From contig JAGWUK010000181.1 in the NCBI GenBank assembly GCA_028868455.1, positions 1 through 6,428 of the forward strand: a DNA stretch of 6,428 nucleotides, given 5' to 3'. Position 1 is the stretch's first letter. Every line of letters starts with the position of its first letter. The DNA is from Burkholderiales bacterium (lineage in GTDB: Bacteria; Pseudomonadota; Gammaproteobacteria; Burkholderiales; Burkholderiaceae_D). The position numbers and the translations under genes are program-made. A model generated the notes under the pieces. The model had not been told where the DNA came from and did not search any database. It saw only the letters and a program-made list of their open reading frames with translations. Positions 1-6,428 of the stretch are shown here, in pieces.

Positions 1-267
1 GCCCTGCCTGCTGTCGCCAGCCTCGGCGTTCGCCCCACGGTAGACGACAGTGGCCGCGTATTGCTGGAGACGCATGTCTTTGACTATGCCGGCAATGCGT
101 ACGGCAAAGTAGTGCAGATAGAATTCCTGAAAAAATTGCGGGACGAAGAAAAATACGTCGATCTCGCCACGCTGACTGCCGCGATAGACCGCGACGCAGA
201 ACAGGCGCGCGCGTATTTCGCCGCACAGCATCGTCGCCCTGCCCGTTCTGCCACAGACCGAATTTGA
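1..267 (+). CDS. ribF: Bifunctional riboflavin kinase / FAD synthetase, C-terminal fragment (5' end outside window)
   Basis: The reading frame is open from base 1 to a TGA at 265-267, giving the last 88 residues of a protein that begins upstream of the window. The fragment matches the C-terminal riboflavin kinase half of RibF. It shows an LGVRPTV segment (codons at about 25-45), then LLETHVFD, whose Glu (codon 67-69) aligns with the family's catalytic Glu. After that come YGK and the typical FLKKLRDEEKY stretch, followed by a helix ending in the usual IxRDxxxAR pattern. The family phosphorylates riboflavin to FMN with ATP and then adenylates FMN to FAD in the cytoplasm; the adenylyltransferase half is not visible here. 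A TTG at 61 could be mistaken for a start, but the conserved sequence continues upstream of it. ileS follows 51 bases downstream, the usual proteobacterial ribF-ileS arrangement. The identification is firm; only the length of the whole protein is unknown. Confidence 0.93.
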   Translation, partial: ALPAVASLGVRPTVDDSGRVLLETHVFDYAGNAYGKVVQIEFLKKLRDEEKYVDLATLTAAIDRDAEQARAYFAAQHRRPARSATDRI

Positions 268-318
268 AGCCGGACTTGTTTTCCGTCTTCATCCCCTATT
301 TTTAAAAGAAATCTGATT

Positions 319-3195
319 ATGTCTGAAAATAAACCGGCAAAACCTGCCAATAAAACTGCTAATAAGTATCCGGTCAATATGACGGAAACACCATTTCCCA
401 TGCGTGGCGATCTCGCCAAGCGCGAACCGAAATGGGTCAAAGAATGGCAAGATAAAAAAATCTACGAACGTGTGCGCAAGGCATCTGCCGGTCGTCCCAA
501 ATTCATCCTGCACGACGGTCCTCCTTATGCAAACGGCGACATCCATCTGGGTCATGCCGTCAACAAGATTTTGAAAGACATGATCGTGAAAGCCCGCAGC
601 ATGGCAGGTTTTGACGCGCCATATGTACCGGGCTGGGATTGTCACGGTATGCCAATCGAAATCCAGATCGAAAAATTGTTTGGCAAAAATTTGCCGGTTG
701 ACGAAGTTCAGGCGAAGGCACGCGCTTACGCAGAAGAACAAATCGAACGTCAGAAAGCTGGCTTCATCCGTTTGGGCGTACTCGGTGAATGGGATAACCC
801 TTACAAAACCATGGCTTTCGGTAATGAAGCCGATGAATTACGTGCGCTCGGCAAATTGCTGGAAAAAGGTTATGTGTATCGCGGCCTGAAACCAGTCAAC
901 TGGTGCTTCGATTGCGGATCGGCCCTGGCGGAAGCTGAAGTCGAATACGAAAACAAACGCGATCCGTCGATTGACGTCGGCTTTCCGTTTGCCGAACACG
1001 ACAAGCTCGCCAAAGCATTCAAGCTGGACAAACTGCCGTACGAGCAAGGGTATTGCGTGATCTGGACCACGACACCGTGGACCATCCCGTCGAACCAGGC
1101 TTTGAACATGCATCCGGAAATCACTTACGCGCTGGTCGAAACCGTGCGCGACGGTGCGCCTTTGCTGTTAATTCTGGCGCAAGACCTGGTCGAAGCCAGT
1201 CTCGCCAAATACGAACTGGAAGGCAAAATCATCGCGACCTGCGCCGGTGCTGATTTAGCCGGTATCCAATTCAAGCATCCGTTCGCCCAACTCGACGCTG
1301 GCTATGATCGTTACTCCCCGGTGTATCTTGGCGACTACGTCAGCACCGAAACCGGTACCGGCGTCGTGCACTCGGCACCTGCTTACGGTATCGAGGATTT
1401 CCAGTCCTGCAAAGCACATGGCATGAATGACGACGCCATCATCGCACCGGTCATGGGCGATGGTAAATTCGCTTCCAGCCTGCCGTTCTTCGCTGGCATG
1501 ACGATCTGGGAAGCATCGAAACCGATCTGCGACAAACTGCGTGAAGCGGGTGCACTGTTCTCGCTGAAGATGTTTGATCACAGCTACATGCACTGCTGGC
1601 GCCATAAAACACCGATCATTTATCGTGCGACGTCGCAGTGGTTTGCCAGTATGGACAATACGCCAAAAGACGGCGGCGCCAGCTTGCGCGAAACGGCGCT
1701 GGCAGCGATTGACGACACGGCGTTTTATCCTGGCTGGGGTAAAGCGCGCCTGCATGGCATGATCGCAAATCGCCCTGACTGGACGCTGTCGCGCCAACGT
1801 CAGTGGGGTGTACCGATGGCCTTCTTCCTGCACAAGGAAACCGGGCAATTGCATCCACGCACGCCTGAGCTGTTGGAAAAAATTGCACAACGCTTTGAAA
1901 AAGAAGGCATCGAAGCCTGGCACAAACTCGATATCGCCGAATTCCTTGGCGATGATGCAGCGATGTACGTCAAAAACCGCGATACGCTGGATGTCTGGTT
2001 CGATTCCGGCGTAACGCACCAAACCGTCTTGCGCGGATCGCATAAACAGCAATTGCAATTTCCTGCCGATCTGTACATGGAAGGCTCCGATCAGCATCGC
2101 GGCTGGTTCCATTCATCGCTGTTGACGGCGTCCATGCTGGATGGTCGTGCGCCATACAAGGCTTTGCTGACACATGGTTTCACCGTCGATGGCGAAGGCA
2201 AAAAAATGTCCAAGTCGCTCGGCAATACACTGGCACCACAAAAAATCTCGGACACTCTGGGTGCCGACATTCTGCGTCTGTGGGTCGCCTCGACCGACTA
2301 CTCGGGCGAATTGTCGATCTCCGACGAAATCCTGAAACGTGTGACCGAATCCTATCGCCGTATCCGCAACACGCTGCGTTTCCTGCTGGCCAACACGTCC
2401 GATTTCGACATCAACAAAGACGCCGTTGCCATCGCTGACATGCTGGAAATCGACCGCTATGCAATCGCCAATATGGCGGCCTTGCAAAAAGACGTGCTCG
2501 CTCATTACGATGTATTTGAATTCCATCCTGTGATCAGCAAGTTGCAGTCCTATTGCTCGGAAGACCTCGGCGGTTTCTACCTCGATATTCTGAAAGACCG
2601 GCTGTACACCAGCGGCGTCACTTCACATGCGCGCCGTTCTGCCCAGACCGCAATCTGGCATATCACGCAAGCCCTGCTGCGCCTGATGGCACCGACGCTG
2701 TCGTTCACTGCGGAAGAAGCCTGGCAATTTTTCTCGACACCGGAAGCTTACGCCGCCAGCGATGAGACCATCTTCACGCAGACTTACTATGCATTGCCAG
2801 ACATCGCCGACGCCGCAGCCTTGCTGGCGAAATTCGATGCACTGCGCACCGTACGTACCGACGTCACCAAGCAGCTTGAAGAAGTGCGCGTTGCCGGTGG
2901 CATAGGTTCGTCGTTGCAGGCGGAAGTTGTCATCAAGGCCAGCGGTGCAAAATTTGACCTGTTGAACGCGTTTGGCGATGACCTGAAATTCACGCTGATC
3001 ACCTCGGCAGCACAAGCGGAACAAGTTGCCAGCGAAGCCGATGAAGCCGTCGTCGTCACGCCGTCCAAGTACGAAAAATGCGAGCGTTGCTGGCATTACC
3101 GCGCCGACGTTGGCAGTCACGCAGATCATCCGGGTCTGTGCGGTCGCTGCTACAGCAATCTGTTCGGCGCTGGCGAAGCACGTCGATTTGCGTAA
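319..3195 (+). CDS. ileS: Isoleucyl-tRNA synthetase (class I, bacterial type with C-terminal zinc finger)
   Basis: This 958-residue cytoplasmic enzyme activates isoleucine with ATP and charges tRNA-Ile. The class I signatures are present: HLGH (residues 76-79, the HIGH motif), [10 protein letters not shown] (105-114) and KMSKS (629-633). The CP1 editing domain, which hydrolyses mischarged valyl-tRNA, lies at about 205-405. It contains [13 protein letters not shown] (250-262) and [11 protein letters not shown] (351-361), whose Asp360 is the conserved editing aspartate. [13 protein letters not shown] (586-598) belongs to the synthetic site. The anticodon-binding helical domain covers roughly 690-860. 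A C-terminal zinc-binding module uses Cys921/Cys924 and Cys941/Cys944. The length is close to E. coli IleS (938). The ATG at 319 was chosen because [12 protein letters not shown] begins soon after it, as in homologues; the internal Met21 (379) is less likely. The Shine-Dalgarno is weak (AAAAGAA at 304-310). ribF precedes it, and a strong terminator starts 11 bases after the stop. All key residues are intact. Confidence 0.98.
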   Translation: MSENKPAKPANKTANKYPVNMTETPFPMRGDLAKREPKWVKEWQDKKIYERVRKASAGRPKFILHDGPPYANGDIHLGHAVNKILKDMIVKARSMAGFDAPYVPGWDCHGMPIEIQIEKLFGKNLPVDEVQAKARAYAEEQIERQKAGFIRLGVLGEWDNPYKTMAFGNEADELRALGKLLEKGYVYRGLKPVNWCFDCGSALAEAEVEYENKRDPSIDVGFPFAEHDKLAKAFKLDKLPYEQGYCVIWTTTPWTIPSNQALNMHPEITYALVETVRDGAPLLLILAQDLVEASLAKYELEGKIIATCAGADLAGIQFKHPFAQLDAGYDRYSPVYLGDYVSTETGTGVVHSAPAYGIEDFQSCKAHGMNDDAIIAPVMGDGKFASSLPFFAGMTIWEASKPICDKLREAGALFSLKMFDHSYMHCWRHKTPIIYRATSQWFASMDNTPKDGGASLRETALAAIDDTAFYPGWGKARLHGMIANRPDWTLSRQRQWGVPMAFFLHKETGQLHPRTPELLEKIAQRFEKEGIEAWHKLDIAEFLGDDAAMYVKNRDTLDVWFDSGVTHQTVLRGSHKQQLQFPADLYMEGSDQHRGWFHSSLLTASMLDGRAPYKALLTHGFTVDGEGKKMSKSLGNTLAPQKISDTLGADILRLWVASTDYSGELSISDEILKRVTESYRRIRNTLRFLLANTSDFDINKDAVAIADMLEIDRYAIANMAALQKDVLAHYDVFEFHPVISKLQSYCSEDLGGFYLDILKDRLYTSGVTSHARRSAQTAIWHITQALLRLMAPTLSFTAEEAWQFFSTPEAYAASDETIFTQTYYALPDIADAAALLAKFDALRTVRTDVTKQLEEVRVAGGIGSSLQAEVVIKASGAKFDLLNAFGDDLKFTLITSAAQAEQVASEADEAVVVTPSKYEKCERCWHYRADVGSHADHPGLCGRCYSNLFGAGEARRFA

Positions 3196-3206
3196 GCAGC
3201 TAAGAT

Positions 3207-3246
3207 AACGAGGTGAGTCAAGTCGAACTTGGCTCACCTCGTTTTT
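3207..3246 (+). terminator. Strong Rho-independent terminator after ileS
   Basis: The arms at 3207-3223 and 3227-3243 are complementary over 17 positions with one T-G wobble, around a 3-base loop (CGA; five bases if the closing pair opens). A run of five T at 3242-3246 follows, two of which also pair in the stem. The stem core GAGGTGAG/CTCACCTC is GC-rich. The hairpin begins 11 bases after the ileS stop and ends 34 bases before the lspA start, so it would end or reduce ribF-ileS transcription before lspA. The opposite strand has no T run, so it acts on + strand transcripts only. Confidence 0.9.
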
Positions 3247-3280
3247 ATGAAACGTGCATTCTTATTGAAAACCAAGTCTT

Positions 3281-3808
3281 ATGGCAACCAAGAAACGTTC
3301 TAATTTTTCCGGCAATGCAGGCACGACGAACAATTCCGCATATTCGCTCATTCCTTGGCTAGGATTGGCGGCAATTGTCATTCTGCTGGATCAAGTCAGC
3401 AAAATTACGATTGCGCGTTTGTTCCACTATGCCGAAACGTATAGCGTCACCTCGTTTTTTAATCTGATACTGATGTATAACAAGGGAGCTGCGTTCAGCT
3501 TTCTTGCTGCAGAATCCGGCTGGCAACGTTATCTGTTTACCGCCATCGGTTTGATTGCAGCGGCCTACATCACATTTCTGCTGAAACGTCATTCCAGCCA
3601 AAAACTGTTCTGCACGGCGCTGGCGCTGATCATGGGCGGTGCCCTCGGCAACGTACTGGATCGCCTGATGTATGGGCATGTCATTGATTTTCTCGATTTT
3701 CATTACAAAGAGATATATCACTTCGCTGCGTTCAATCTGGCCGACAGTGCGATTAGCCTGGGGGTTGCCTTGTTCATTCTGGATGAGCTACGTCGCGTAA
3801 AAAAATAA
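3281..3808 (+). CDS. lspA: Lipoprotein signal peptidase (signal peptidase II)
   Basis: LspA is an inner-membrane aspartic protease that cleaves prolipoprotein signal peptides after the lipobox cysteine has been diacylglyceryl-modified. The 175-residue product shows four hydrophobic segments, at about 24-40, 83-101, 109-126 and 150-168. Family motifs are LLDQVSK (35-41), [10 protein letters not shown] (66-75), [10 protein letters not shown] (119-128), VIDFLDF (134-140) and [11 protein letters not shown] (151-161). By comparison with E. coli LspA, Asp136 and Asp155 are the catalytic pair. The product has a polar, basic N-terminal extension of roughly 15 residues before the first membrane segment compared with E. 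coli. The ATG at 3281 is the only reasonable start upstream of that segment, but no good Shine-Dalgarno precedes it. The gene follows the post-ileS terminator, so it needs readthrough or its own promoter; I saw no convincing promoter in 3247-3280. coaBC starts 10 bases after its stop, implying cotranscription. Confidence 0.97.
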   Translation: MATKKRSNFSGNAGTTNNSAYSLIPWLGLAAIVILLDQVSKITIARLFHYAETYSVTSFFNLILMYNKGAAFSFLAAESGWQRYLFTAIGLIAAAYITFLLKRHSSQKLFCTALALIMGGALGNVLDRLMYGHVIDFLDFHYKEIYHFAAFNLADSAISLGVALFILDELRRVKK

Positions 3809-3812
3809 GGAG
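3807..3812 (+). promoter_or_regulatory. Ribosome binding site of coaBC
   Basis: AAGGAG sits across the last two bases of the lspA stop codon and is followed by a 6-base spacer to the ATG at 3819. It is the best Shine-Dalgarno of the plus-strand genes here. It favours 3819 over the in-frame ATG at 3825, and its overlap with the lspA stop suggests translational coupling of lspA and coaBC. Confidence 0.8.
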
Positions 3813-3818
3813 TGCGGG

Positions 3819-5024
3819 ATGAACATGCGCCTGACTGGTAAAAAAATCGTTCTGGGAATGACTGGCGGTATTGCCTGTTACAAGATTGCGGAACTGACTC
3901 GCTCGCTGGTCAAAGAAGGAGCGAATGTACAAGTTGTCATGACTTCGGGCGCGACGCAATTCATTACGGCCGTAACCATGCAAGCCTTATCCGGCAAACC
4001 CGTTTATACCGATCAATGGGATGCGCGCATCGCCAATAACATGCCGCATATCGACCTGACGCGCGATGCTGACGCCATCATCATTGCGCCATGCAGCACC
4101 GATTTCATGTTCAAGCTGGCACACGGCGCCTGCGATGATTTACTGTCGACCTTGTGCATCGCCCGCCCCTCATCCGTACCATTAATGATTGCGCCGGCGA
4201 TGAACGTTGAAATGTGGCAGAACCCGGCAACCCAGCGCAATGTGAAGCAATTGATCAGCGATGGCGTGGCGGTGTTTGGTCCTGCATCGGGTGATCAGGC
4301 ATGCGGTGAAACTGGCCTAGGTCGCATGCTGGAACCGGAACAGTTGCTGACGGAAACGATCGCTGCTTTTCAGCCTAAATCACTGAAAGGCCGACACCTG
4401 CTGATTACCGCCGGGCCTACTTTCGAACCAATAGACCCGGTACGCGGCATTACCAATTTGTCGTCCGGCAAGATGGGATATGCAATCGCGAAAGCGGCTT
4501 GGGAAGCTGGTGCAAACGTCACGCTGGTATCTGGCCCGACTTCTCTGCCGACGCCTTATGGCGTGCAGCGCATCAGCGTTCAGACGGCGCAGCAGATGCA
4601 TGATGCGGTGATGAAGCAACTGGCGCAAGAACGGCAAGACGTGTTTGTTGCCGTGGCAGCAGTGGCCGACTGGCGCGTTGCCAACGCCAGCGAGCAAAAA
4701 CTGAAAAAGAACAAGGACACCGATACACCGCAACTACAGTTTGCCCAAAACCCCGATATCCTCGCGTCGGTCGCCGCCATGCCTGACGCGCCGTATTGCG
4801 TCGGTTTTGCAGCGGAATCGGAAAATCTTTTGCAATACGGTGCAGCGAAGCGCGTGAAGAAAAATATCCCTTTGCTCGTCGGCAATATCGGTCACCATAC
4901 TTTTGGCCACGACGAGAACGAGCTGGTGCTGTTTGATGCGCAAGGTCATCGCGCCCTGCCGCGTGCTGACAAACAAACGCTGGCATTGCAGCTTGTGACC
5001 GAGATCGCACGACGCATCAATTAA
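3819..5024 (+). CDS. coaBC: Bifunctional phosphopantothenoylcysteine decarboxylase / phosphopantothenate-cysteine ligase
   Basis: CoaBC (Dfp) joins 4'-phosphopantothenate to cysteine using CTP (CoaB) and decarboxylates the product to 4'-phosphopantetheine with FMN (CoaC), two cytoplasmic steps of coenzyme A synthesis. The 401-residue protein has both halves. CoaC (about 1-190) begins with GMTGGIACYK (13-22) and carries His77 in PHIDL, which matches the catalytic histidine of the family. It also has PAMNVEMW (126-133) and ACGETGLGRM (161-170), with the substrate-loop Cys162. CoaB (about 190-401) has ITAGPTFEPID (196-206), ITNLSSGKMG (211-220), AAVADWR (280-286), the lysine cluster KLKK (294-297) and GFAAES (329-334). 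Its start is fixed by the AAGGAG at 3807-3812. It lies 10 bases after lspA and is probably cotranscribed with it. A terminator-like hairpin begins 20 bases after its stop, ahead of dut. Nothing appears broken or missing. Confidence 0.97.
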   Translation: MNMRLTGKKIVLGMTGGIACYKIAELTRSLVKEGANVQVVMTSGATQFITAVTMQALSGKPVYTDQWDARIANNMPHIDLTRDADAIIIAPCSTDFMFKLAHGACDDLLSTLCIARPSSVPLMIAPAMNVEMWQNPATQRNVKQLISDGVAVFGPASGDQACGETGLGRMLEPEQLLTETIAAFQPKSLKGRHLLITAGPTFEPIDPVRGITNLSSGKMGYAIAKAAWEAGANVTLVSGPTSLPTPYGVQRISVQTAQQMHDAVMKQLAQERQDVFVAVAAVADWRVANASEQKLKKNKDTDTPQLQFAQNPDILASVAAMPDAPYCVGFAAESENLLQYGAAKRVKKNIPLLVGNIGHHTFGHDENELVLFDAQGHRALPRADKQTLALQLVTEIARRIN

Positions 5025-5043
5025 TCCCGTCACTGATTCCATC

Positions 5044-5083
5044 AATGCGCAAACGCTTCCGACTTGTTTGCGCCGCATTTTTT
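5044..5083 (+). terminator. Probable imperfect Rho-independent terminator after coaBC
   Basis: AATGC-GCAAAC (5044-5054) pairs with GTTTGC (5066-5071) and GCATT (5075-5079), leaving a 3-base bulge (5072-5074) and an 11-base loop (5055-5065). Six T follow at 5078-5083, two of them in the stem. The geometry and position 20 bases after the coaBC stop fit an intrinsic terminator. The bulge and large loop make it weaker than the other two in the window, so readthrough into dut is plausible. Confidence 0.55.
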
Positions 5084-5096
5084 ATTGACTATTTTC

Positions 5097-5546
5097 ATGA
5101 AAAACATAGATTTAAAAATTCTTGATCCCCGCATGCATGACTTGCTGCCCGCCTATGGCACTCCCGGCAGCGCAGGCCTGGATCTCCGCGCCTGCATAGA
5201 CGCCGCCATCACGATACAAGCTGGTCAGACGGTTTTGATTCCCACTGGCCTGGCAATCCATATTGCCGACCCTGGATACGCTGCCATGATTTTGCCACGC
5301 AGTGGCATGGGACATAAAAACGGTATCGTCCTAGGCAATCTGGTTGGCTTAATCGACTCTGATTATCAAGGGCAACTGATGGTATCTACGTGGAACCGCG
5401 GTCAAACGGATTTTACGTTGCAACCTATGGAAAGGCTCGCGCAGTTAATCATTGTTCCTGTGTTGCAAGTCGGGTTCAATATTGTTGAAGAATTTGATCA
5501 GAGCGAACGCGGCGAAGGCGGATTTGGCAGTACCGGAAAGCACTGA
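5097..5546 (+). CDS. dut: Deoxyuridine 5'-triphosphate nucleotidohydrolase (dUTPase)
   Basis: Dut hydrolyses dUTP to dUMP and pyrophosphate. This keeps uracil out of DNA and feeds thymidylate synthesis; the family acts as a cytoplasmic homotrimer. The 149-residue product is very close to E. coli Dut (151), and all five family motifs are visible. Motif 1 is GSAGLDLRA (24-32). Motif 2 is PRSGMG (67-72). Motif 3 is [13 protein letters not shown] (80-92), with catalytic Asp87. Motif 4 is PMERLAQ (110-116), with Met where E. coli has Gly. Motif 5 is [10 protein letters not shown] (138-147), the C-terminal loop that closes over the substrate. ATG 5097 was chosen because [12 protein letters not shown] aligns with the E. 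coli N-terminus. An in-frame TTG at 5064 would add 11 residues with no homology and lies in the upstream hairpin. No Shine-Dalgarno is visible in the T-rich 5080-5096, which is unusual. The gene ends before a bidirectional terminator. Confidence 0.97.
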   Translation: MKNIDLKILDPRMHDLLPAYGTPGSAGLDLRACIDAAITIQAGQTVLIPTGLAIHIADPGYAAMILPRSGMGHKNGIVLGNLVGLIDSDYQGQLMVSTWNRGQTDFTLQPMERLAQLIIVPVLQVGFNIVEEFDQSERGEGGFGSTGKH

Positions 5547-5635
5547 GGCATTCGCACTGCGGCAGTCAGGCAAGTAAGGAGTCGTCGTTACGACGTGTAG
5601 TACTGAGAATGATGCAAAAAGTCACCTTGTCATTC

Positions 5636-5668
5636 AAAAAGCCAGTCCAGAATCGGACTGGCTTTTTT
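5636..5668. terminator. Bidirectional Rho-independent terminator between dut and the convergent flavoprotein gene
   Basis: A perfect 13-bp stem pairs 5636-5648 with 5655-5667 (AAAAA plus GCCAGTCC against GGACTGGC plus T) around a 6-base loop at 5649-5654. The + strand ends in six T (5663-5668) and the - strand in five T (complement of 5636-5640). It can therefore stop both dut transcripts from the left and flavoprotein transcripts from the right. It lies 90 bases after the dut stop and 20 bases beyond the minus-strand stop. Confidence 0.92.
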
Positions 5669-5688
5669 ATGGTCTCCAACCAAATCGA

Positions 5689-6213
5689 TTAACTCAGGCT
5701 GGCTAATGCTGCCAGTAATTTTTCTTTCATTTCCTCATTTTTCAGTTCCTGTTTTTCCATGTCAAAATTCTCATGAAAAAGCGGAAATGACAAACTGGCT
5801 TTCAGTTGCCCACCAAAAAATGGCGCTGACGTCGTCGCCGATGCCAGAACGCTGGCACCGCCACGCGCGCCTGGCGAAGTCGATAACATGACTATCGGTT
5901 TCCCTTGAAATACTTTGGCGTTGGCGCGCGAACACCAATCGAAAAGGTTTTTGTAAGCCGCACTGTAAGAACCATTGTGTTCGGCGAAAGAAATGACGAG
6001 GGCATCACAAGTGGCAATTTTTTCGAGAAAAGCCAGCGCCAAAGCAGGCTTACCTAATTCTGCCTCCTTATCGACACTGAACAGTGGCAGCTCATAATCA
6101 TTCAGATCCAGTACTTCGACATCGGCATTGGCAACCAAAGAAGCGGCATACCTTACCAATTGCTTATTAATCGATTTTTTGCTGCTGCTGGCGGCGAAGG
6201 CTAATAGTTTCAT
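5689..6213 (-). CDS. NAD(P)H-dependent FMN reductase-family flavoprotein
   Basis: This 174-residue flavodoxin-fold protein fits the NADPH-dependent FMN reductase family (relatives of ChrR/YieF and azoreductases), which use NAD(P)H and bound FMN to reduce flavins, quinones or other acceptors. Its true substrate cannot be told from sequence. Visible features are an N-terminal beta strand (MKLLAFAA), then the phosphate-binding loop ASSSKKSINKQL (8-19). Next is EHNGSYSAAYKNLFDW (78-93), corresponding to the family's E-Y-N-G-S...LKNALDW segment but with His for Tyr. After GKPIVML comes a glycine-rich STSPGARGGAS (111-121). There is no signal peptide or membrane segment, so it is probably cytosolic. 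Two adjacent ATGs are possible: AGGA at 6220-6223 is 6 bases from the one at 6211-6213 but only 3 from 6214-6216, so the shorter form is preferred. The gene converges on dut. By hand count, 221 of 480 bases in 5701-6180 are G/C, lower than sampled ileS lines. Confidence 0.88.
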   Translation of the reverse strand: MKLLAFAASSSKKSINKQLVRYAASLVANADVEVLDLNDYELPLFSVDKEAELGKPALALAFLEKIATCDALVISFAEHNGSYSAAYKNLFDWCSRANAKVFQGKPIVMLSTSPGARGGASVLASATTSAPFFGGQLKASLSFPLFHENFDMEKQELKNEEMKEKLLAALASLS

Positions 6214-6219
6214 CATAGT

Positions 6220-6223
6220 TCCT
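6220..6223 (-). promoter_or_regulatory. Ribosome binding site of the flavoprotein gene
   Basis: On the minus strand, AGGA precedes two tandem ATG codons. The spacer is 6 bases to the second ATG (6211-6213) and 3 bases to the first (6214-6216). This spacing is the reason for preferring the second ATG as the start; the two options differ by one methionine. Confidence 0.6.
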
Positions 6224-6360
6224 AAGGCGTAAAGTTAGATTCAGGACTCCCGCAAAATTGTTCCGGCAAGAGATGGCGCCCGCACCTGCACACCCCCTGC
6301 GACGAAACAGCATAAGGTCGCTGCAGCAGTTTTTGCGTCAGTCCTGACAGTCAGTTTTCG

Positions 6361-6389
6361 TATCTATTCAATACTTTCAACATTGTAAA
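6361..6389 (-). promoter_or_regulatory. Possible sigma70-like promoter for the flavoprotein gene
   Basis: Reading the minus strand, TTTACA (6384-6389) matches five of six bases of the -35 consensus. After a 17-base spacer comes TAGATA (6361-6366), which matches only three of six of the -10 consensus. Transcription from here would leave a leader of roughly 140 bases before the start codon. Spacing is ideal but the -10 is poor, so this is a weak candidate in a region that should hold a promoter. Confidence 0.2.
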
Positions 6390-6428
6390 GCAAGATGAAA
6401 ATGCCATGTCCTTGAGGCAACATGTCCA

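Noticed and set aside
61..267. Stand-alone small gene starting at TTG 61
   Set aside because: The conserved RibF sequence continues in frame upstream to base 1, so this is the tail of a larger gene.
276..302. Possible promoter (TTGTTT ... TATTTT) between ribF and ileS
   Set aside because: The spacer is only 15 bases and both boxes are partial matches in a T-rich stretch, so it is not distinguishable from background.
1255..2112. Long open frame of 285 codons on the minus strand opposite ileS
   Set aside because: It lies wholly inside ileS, whose protein is conserved end to end. The antisense translation shows no recognisable domain, and long antisense frames are expected opposite biased codon usage.
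2623..3237. Minus-strand open frame of 204 codons over the 3' end of ileS and the terminator
   Set aside because: It overlaps the conserved ileS C-terminus and would start inside the terminator hairpin. The translation shows no recognisable family, so I treat it as a shadow frame.
5064..5096. Extended dut start at TTG 5064
   Set aside because: The 11 extra residues have no homology to Dut, the codon lies in the loop of the upstream hairpin, and the ATG at 5097 aligns with the E. coli N-terminus.
5583..5595. Inverted repeat CGTCG-TTA-CGACG between dut and the bidirectional terminator
   Set aside because: A 5-bp stem with a 3-base loop and no T tract. It is too short to support as a terminator or operator, and is probably chance.

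Overview
The window reads as a stretch of ordinary chromosomal housekeeping DNA from a Betaproteobacterium, most likely of the Oxalobacteraceae/Burkholderiales type. The basis is the gene order ribF-ileS-lspA-coaBC-dut, which I associate with that group, a moderate GC content (67 of 120 bases in two sampled ileS lines), and the protein sequences themselves. The genus call is inference; no 16S or other marker gene is present.

Layout, left to right. Positions 1-267 hold the 3' end of ribF (riboflavin kinase/FAD synthetase). ileS (319-3195, isoleucyl-tRNA synthetase) follows after a 51-base gap. A strong intrinsic terminator hairpin (3207-3246) lies directly behind ileS. lspA (3281-3808, signal peptidase II) and coaBC/dfp (3819-5024, coenzyme A biosynthesis) are spaced 10 bases apart, and the coaBC ribosome binding site overlaps the lspA stop. 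A weaker terminator-like hairpin (5044-5083) separates coaBC from dut (5097-5546, dUTPase). All of these are on the + strand. A bidirectional terminator (5636-5668) then divides dut from a convergent minus-strand gene (5689-6213) for an NAD(P)H-dependent FMN reductase-like flavoprotein. The last 212 bases (6217-6428) contain no gene I can support. They are probably the upstream region of the flavoprotein gene and carry some short repeats.

How the genes relate: RibF makes FMN/FAD, IleS charges tRNA-Ile, LspA matures lipoproteins in the inner membrane, CoaBC makes 4'-phosphopantetheine for CoA, and Dut removes dUTP and supplies dUMP. They share general housekeeping roles rather than one pathway. 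CoaC and the minus-strand reductase both use flavin, which RibF supplies, but this link is loose.

I saw no mobile element, CRISPR array, RNA gene, toxin-antitoxin pair or defence system, and no sign of a previously undescribed system. The points most worth a second look concern transcription: a near-perfect terminator inside a gene cluster usually treated as an operon, a second hairpin just before dut (which lacks a visible Shine-Dalgarno), and the lower-GC flavoprotein gene at the right end.
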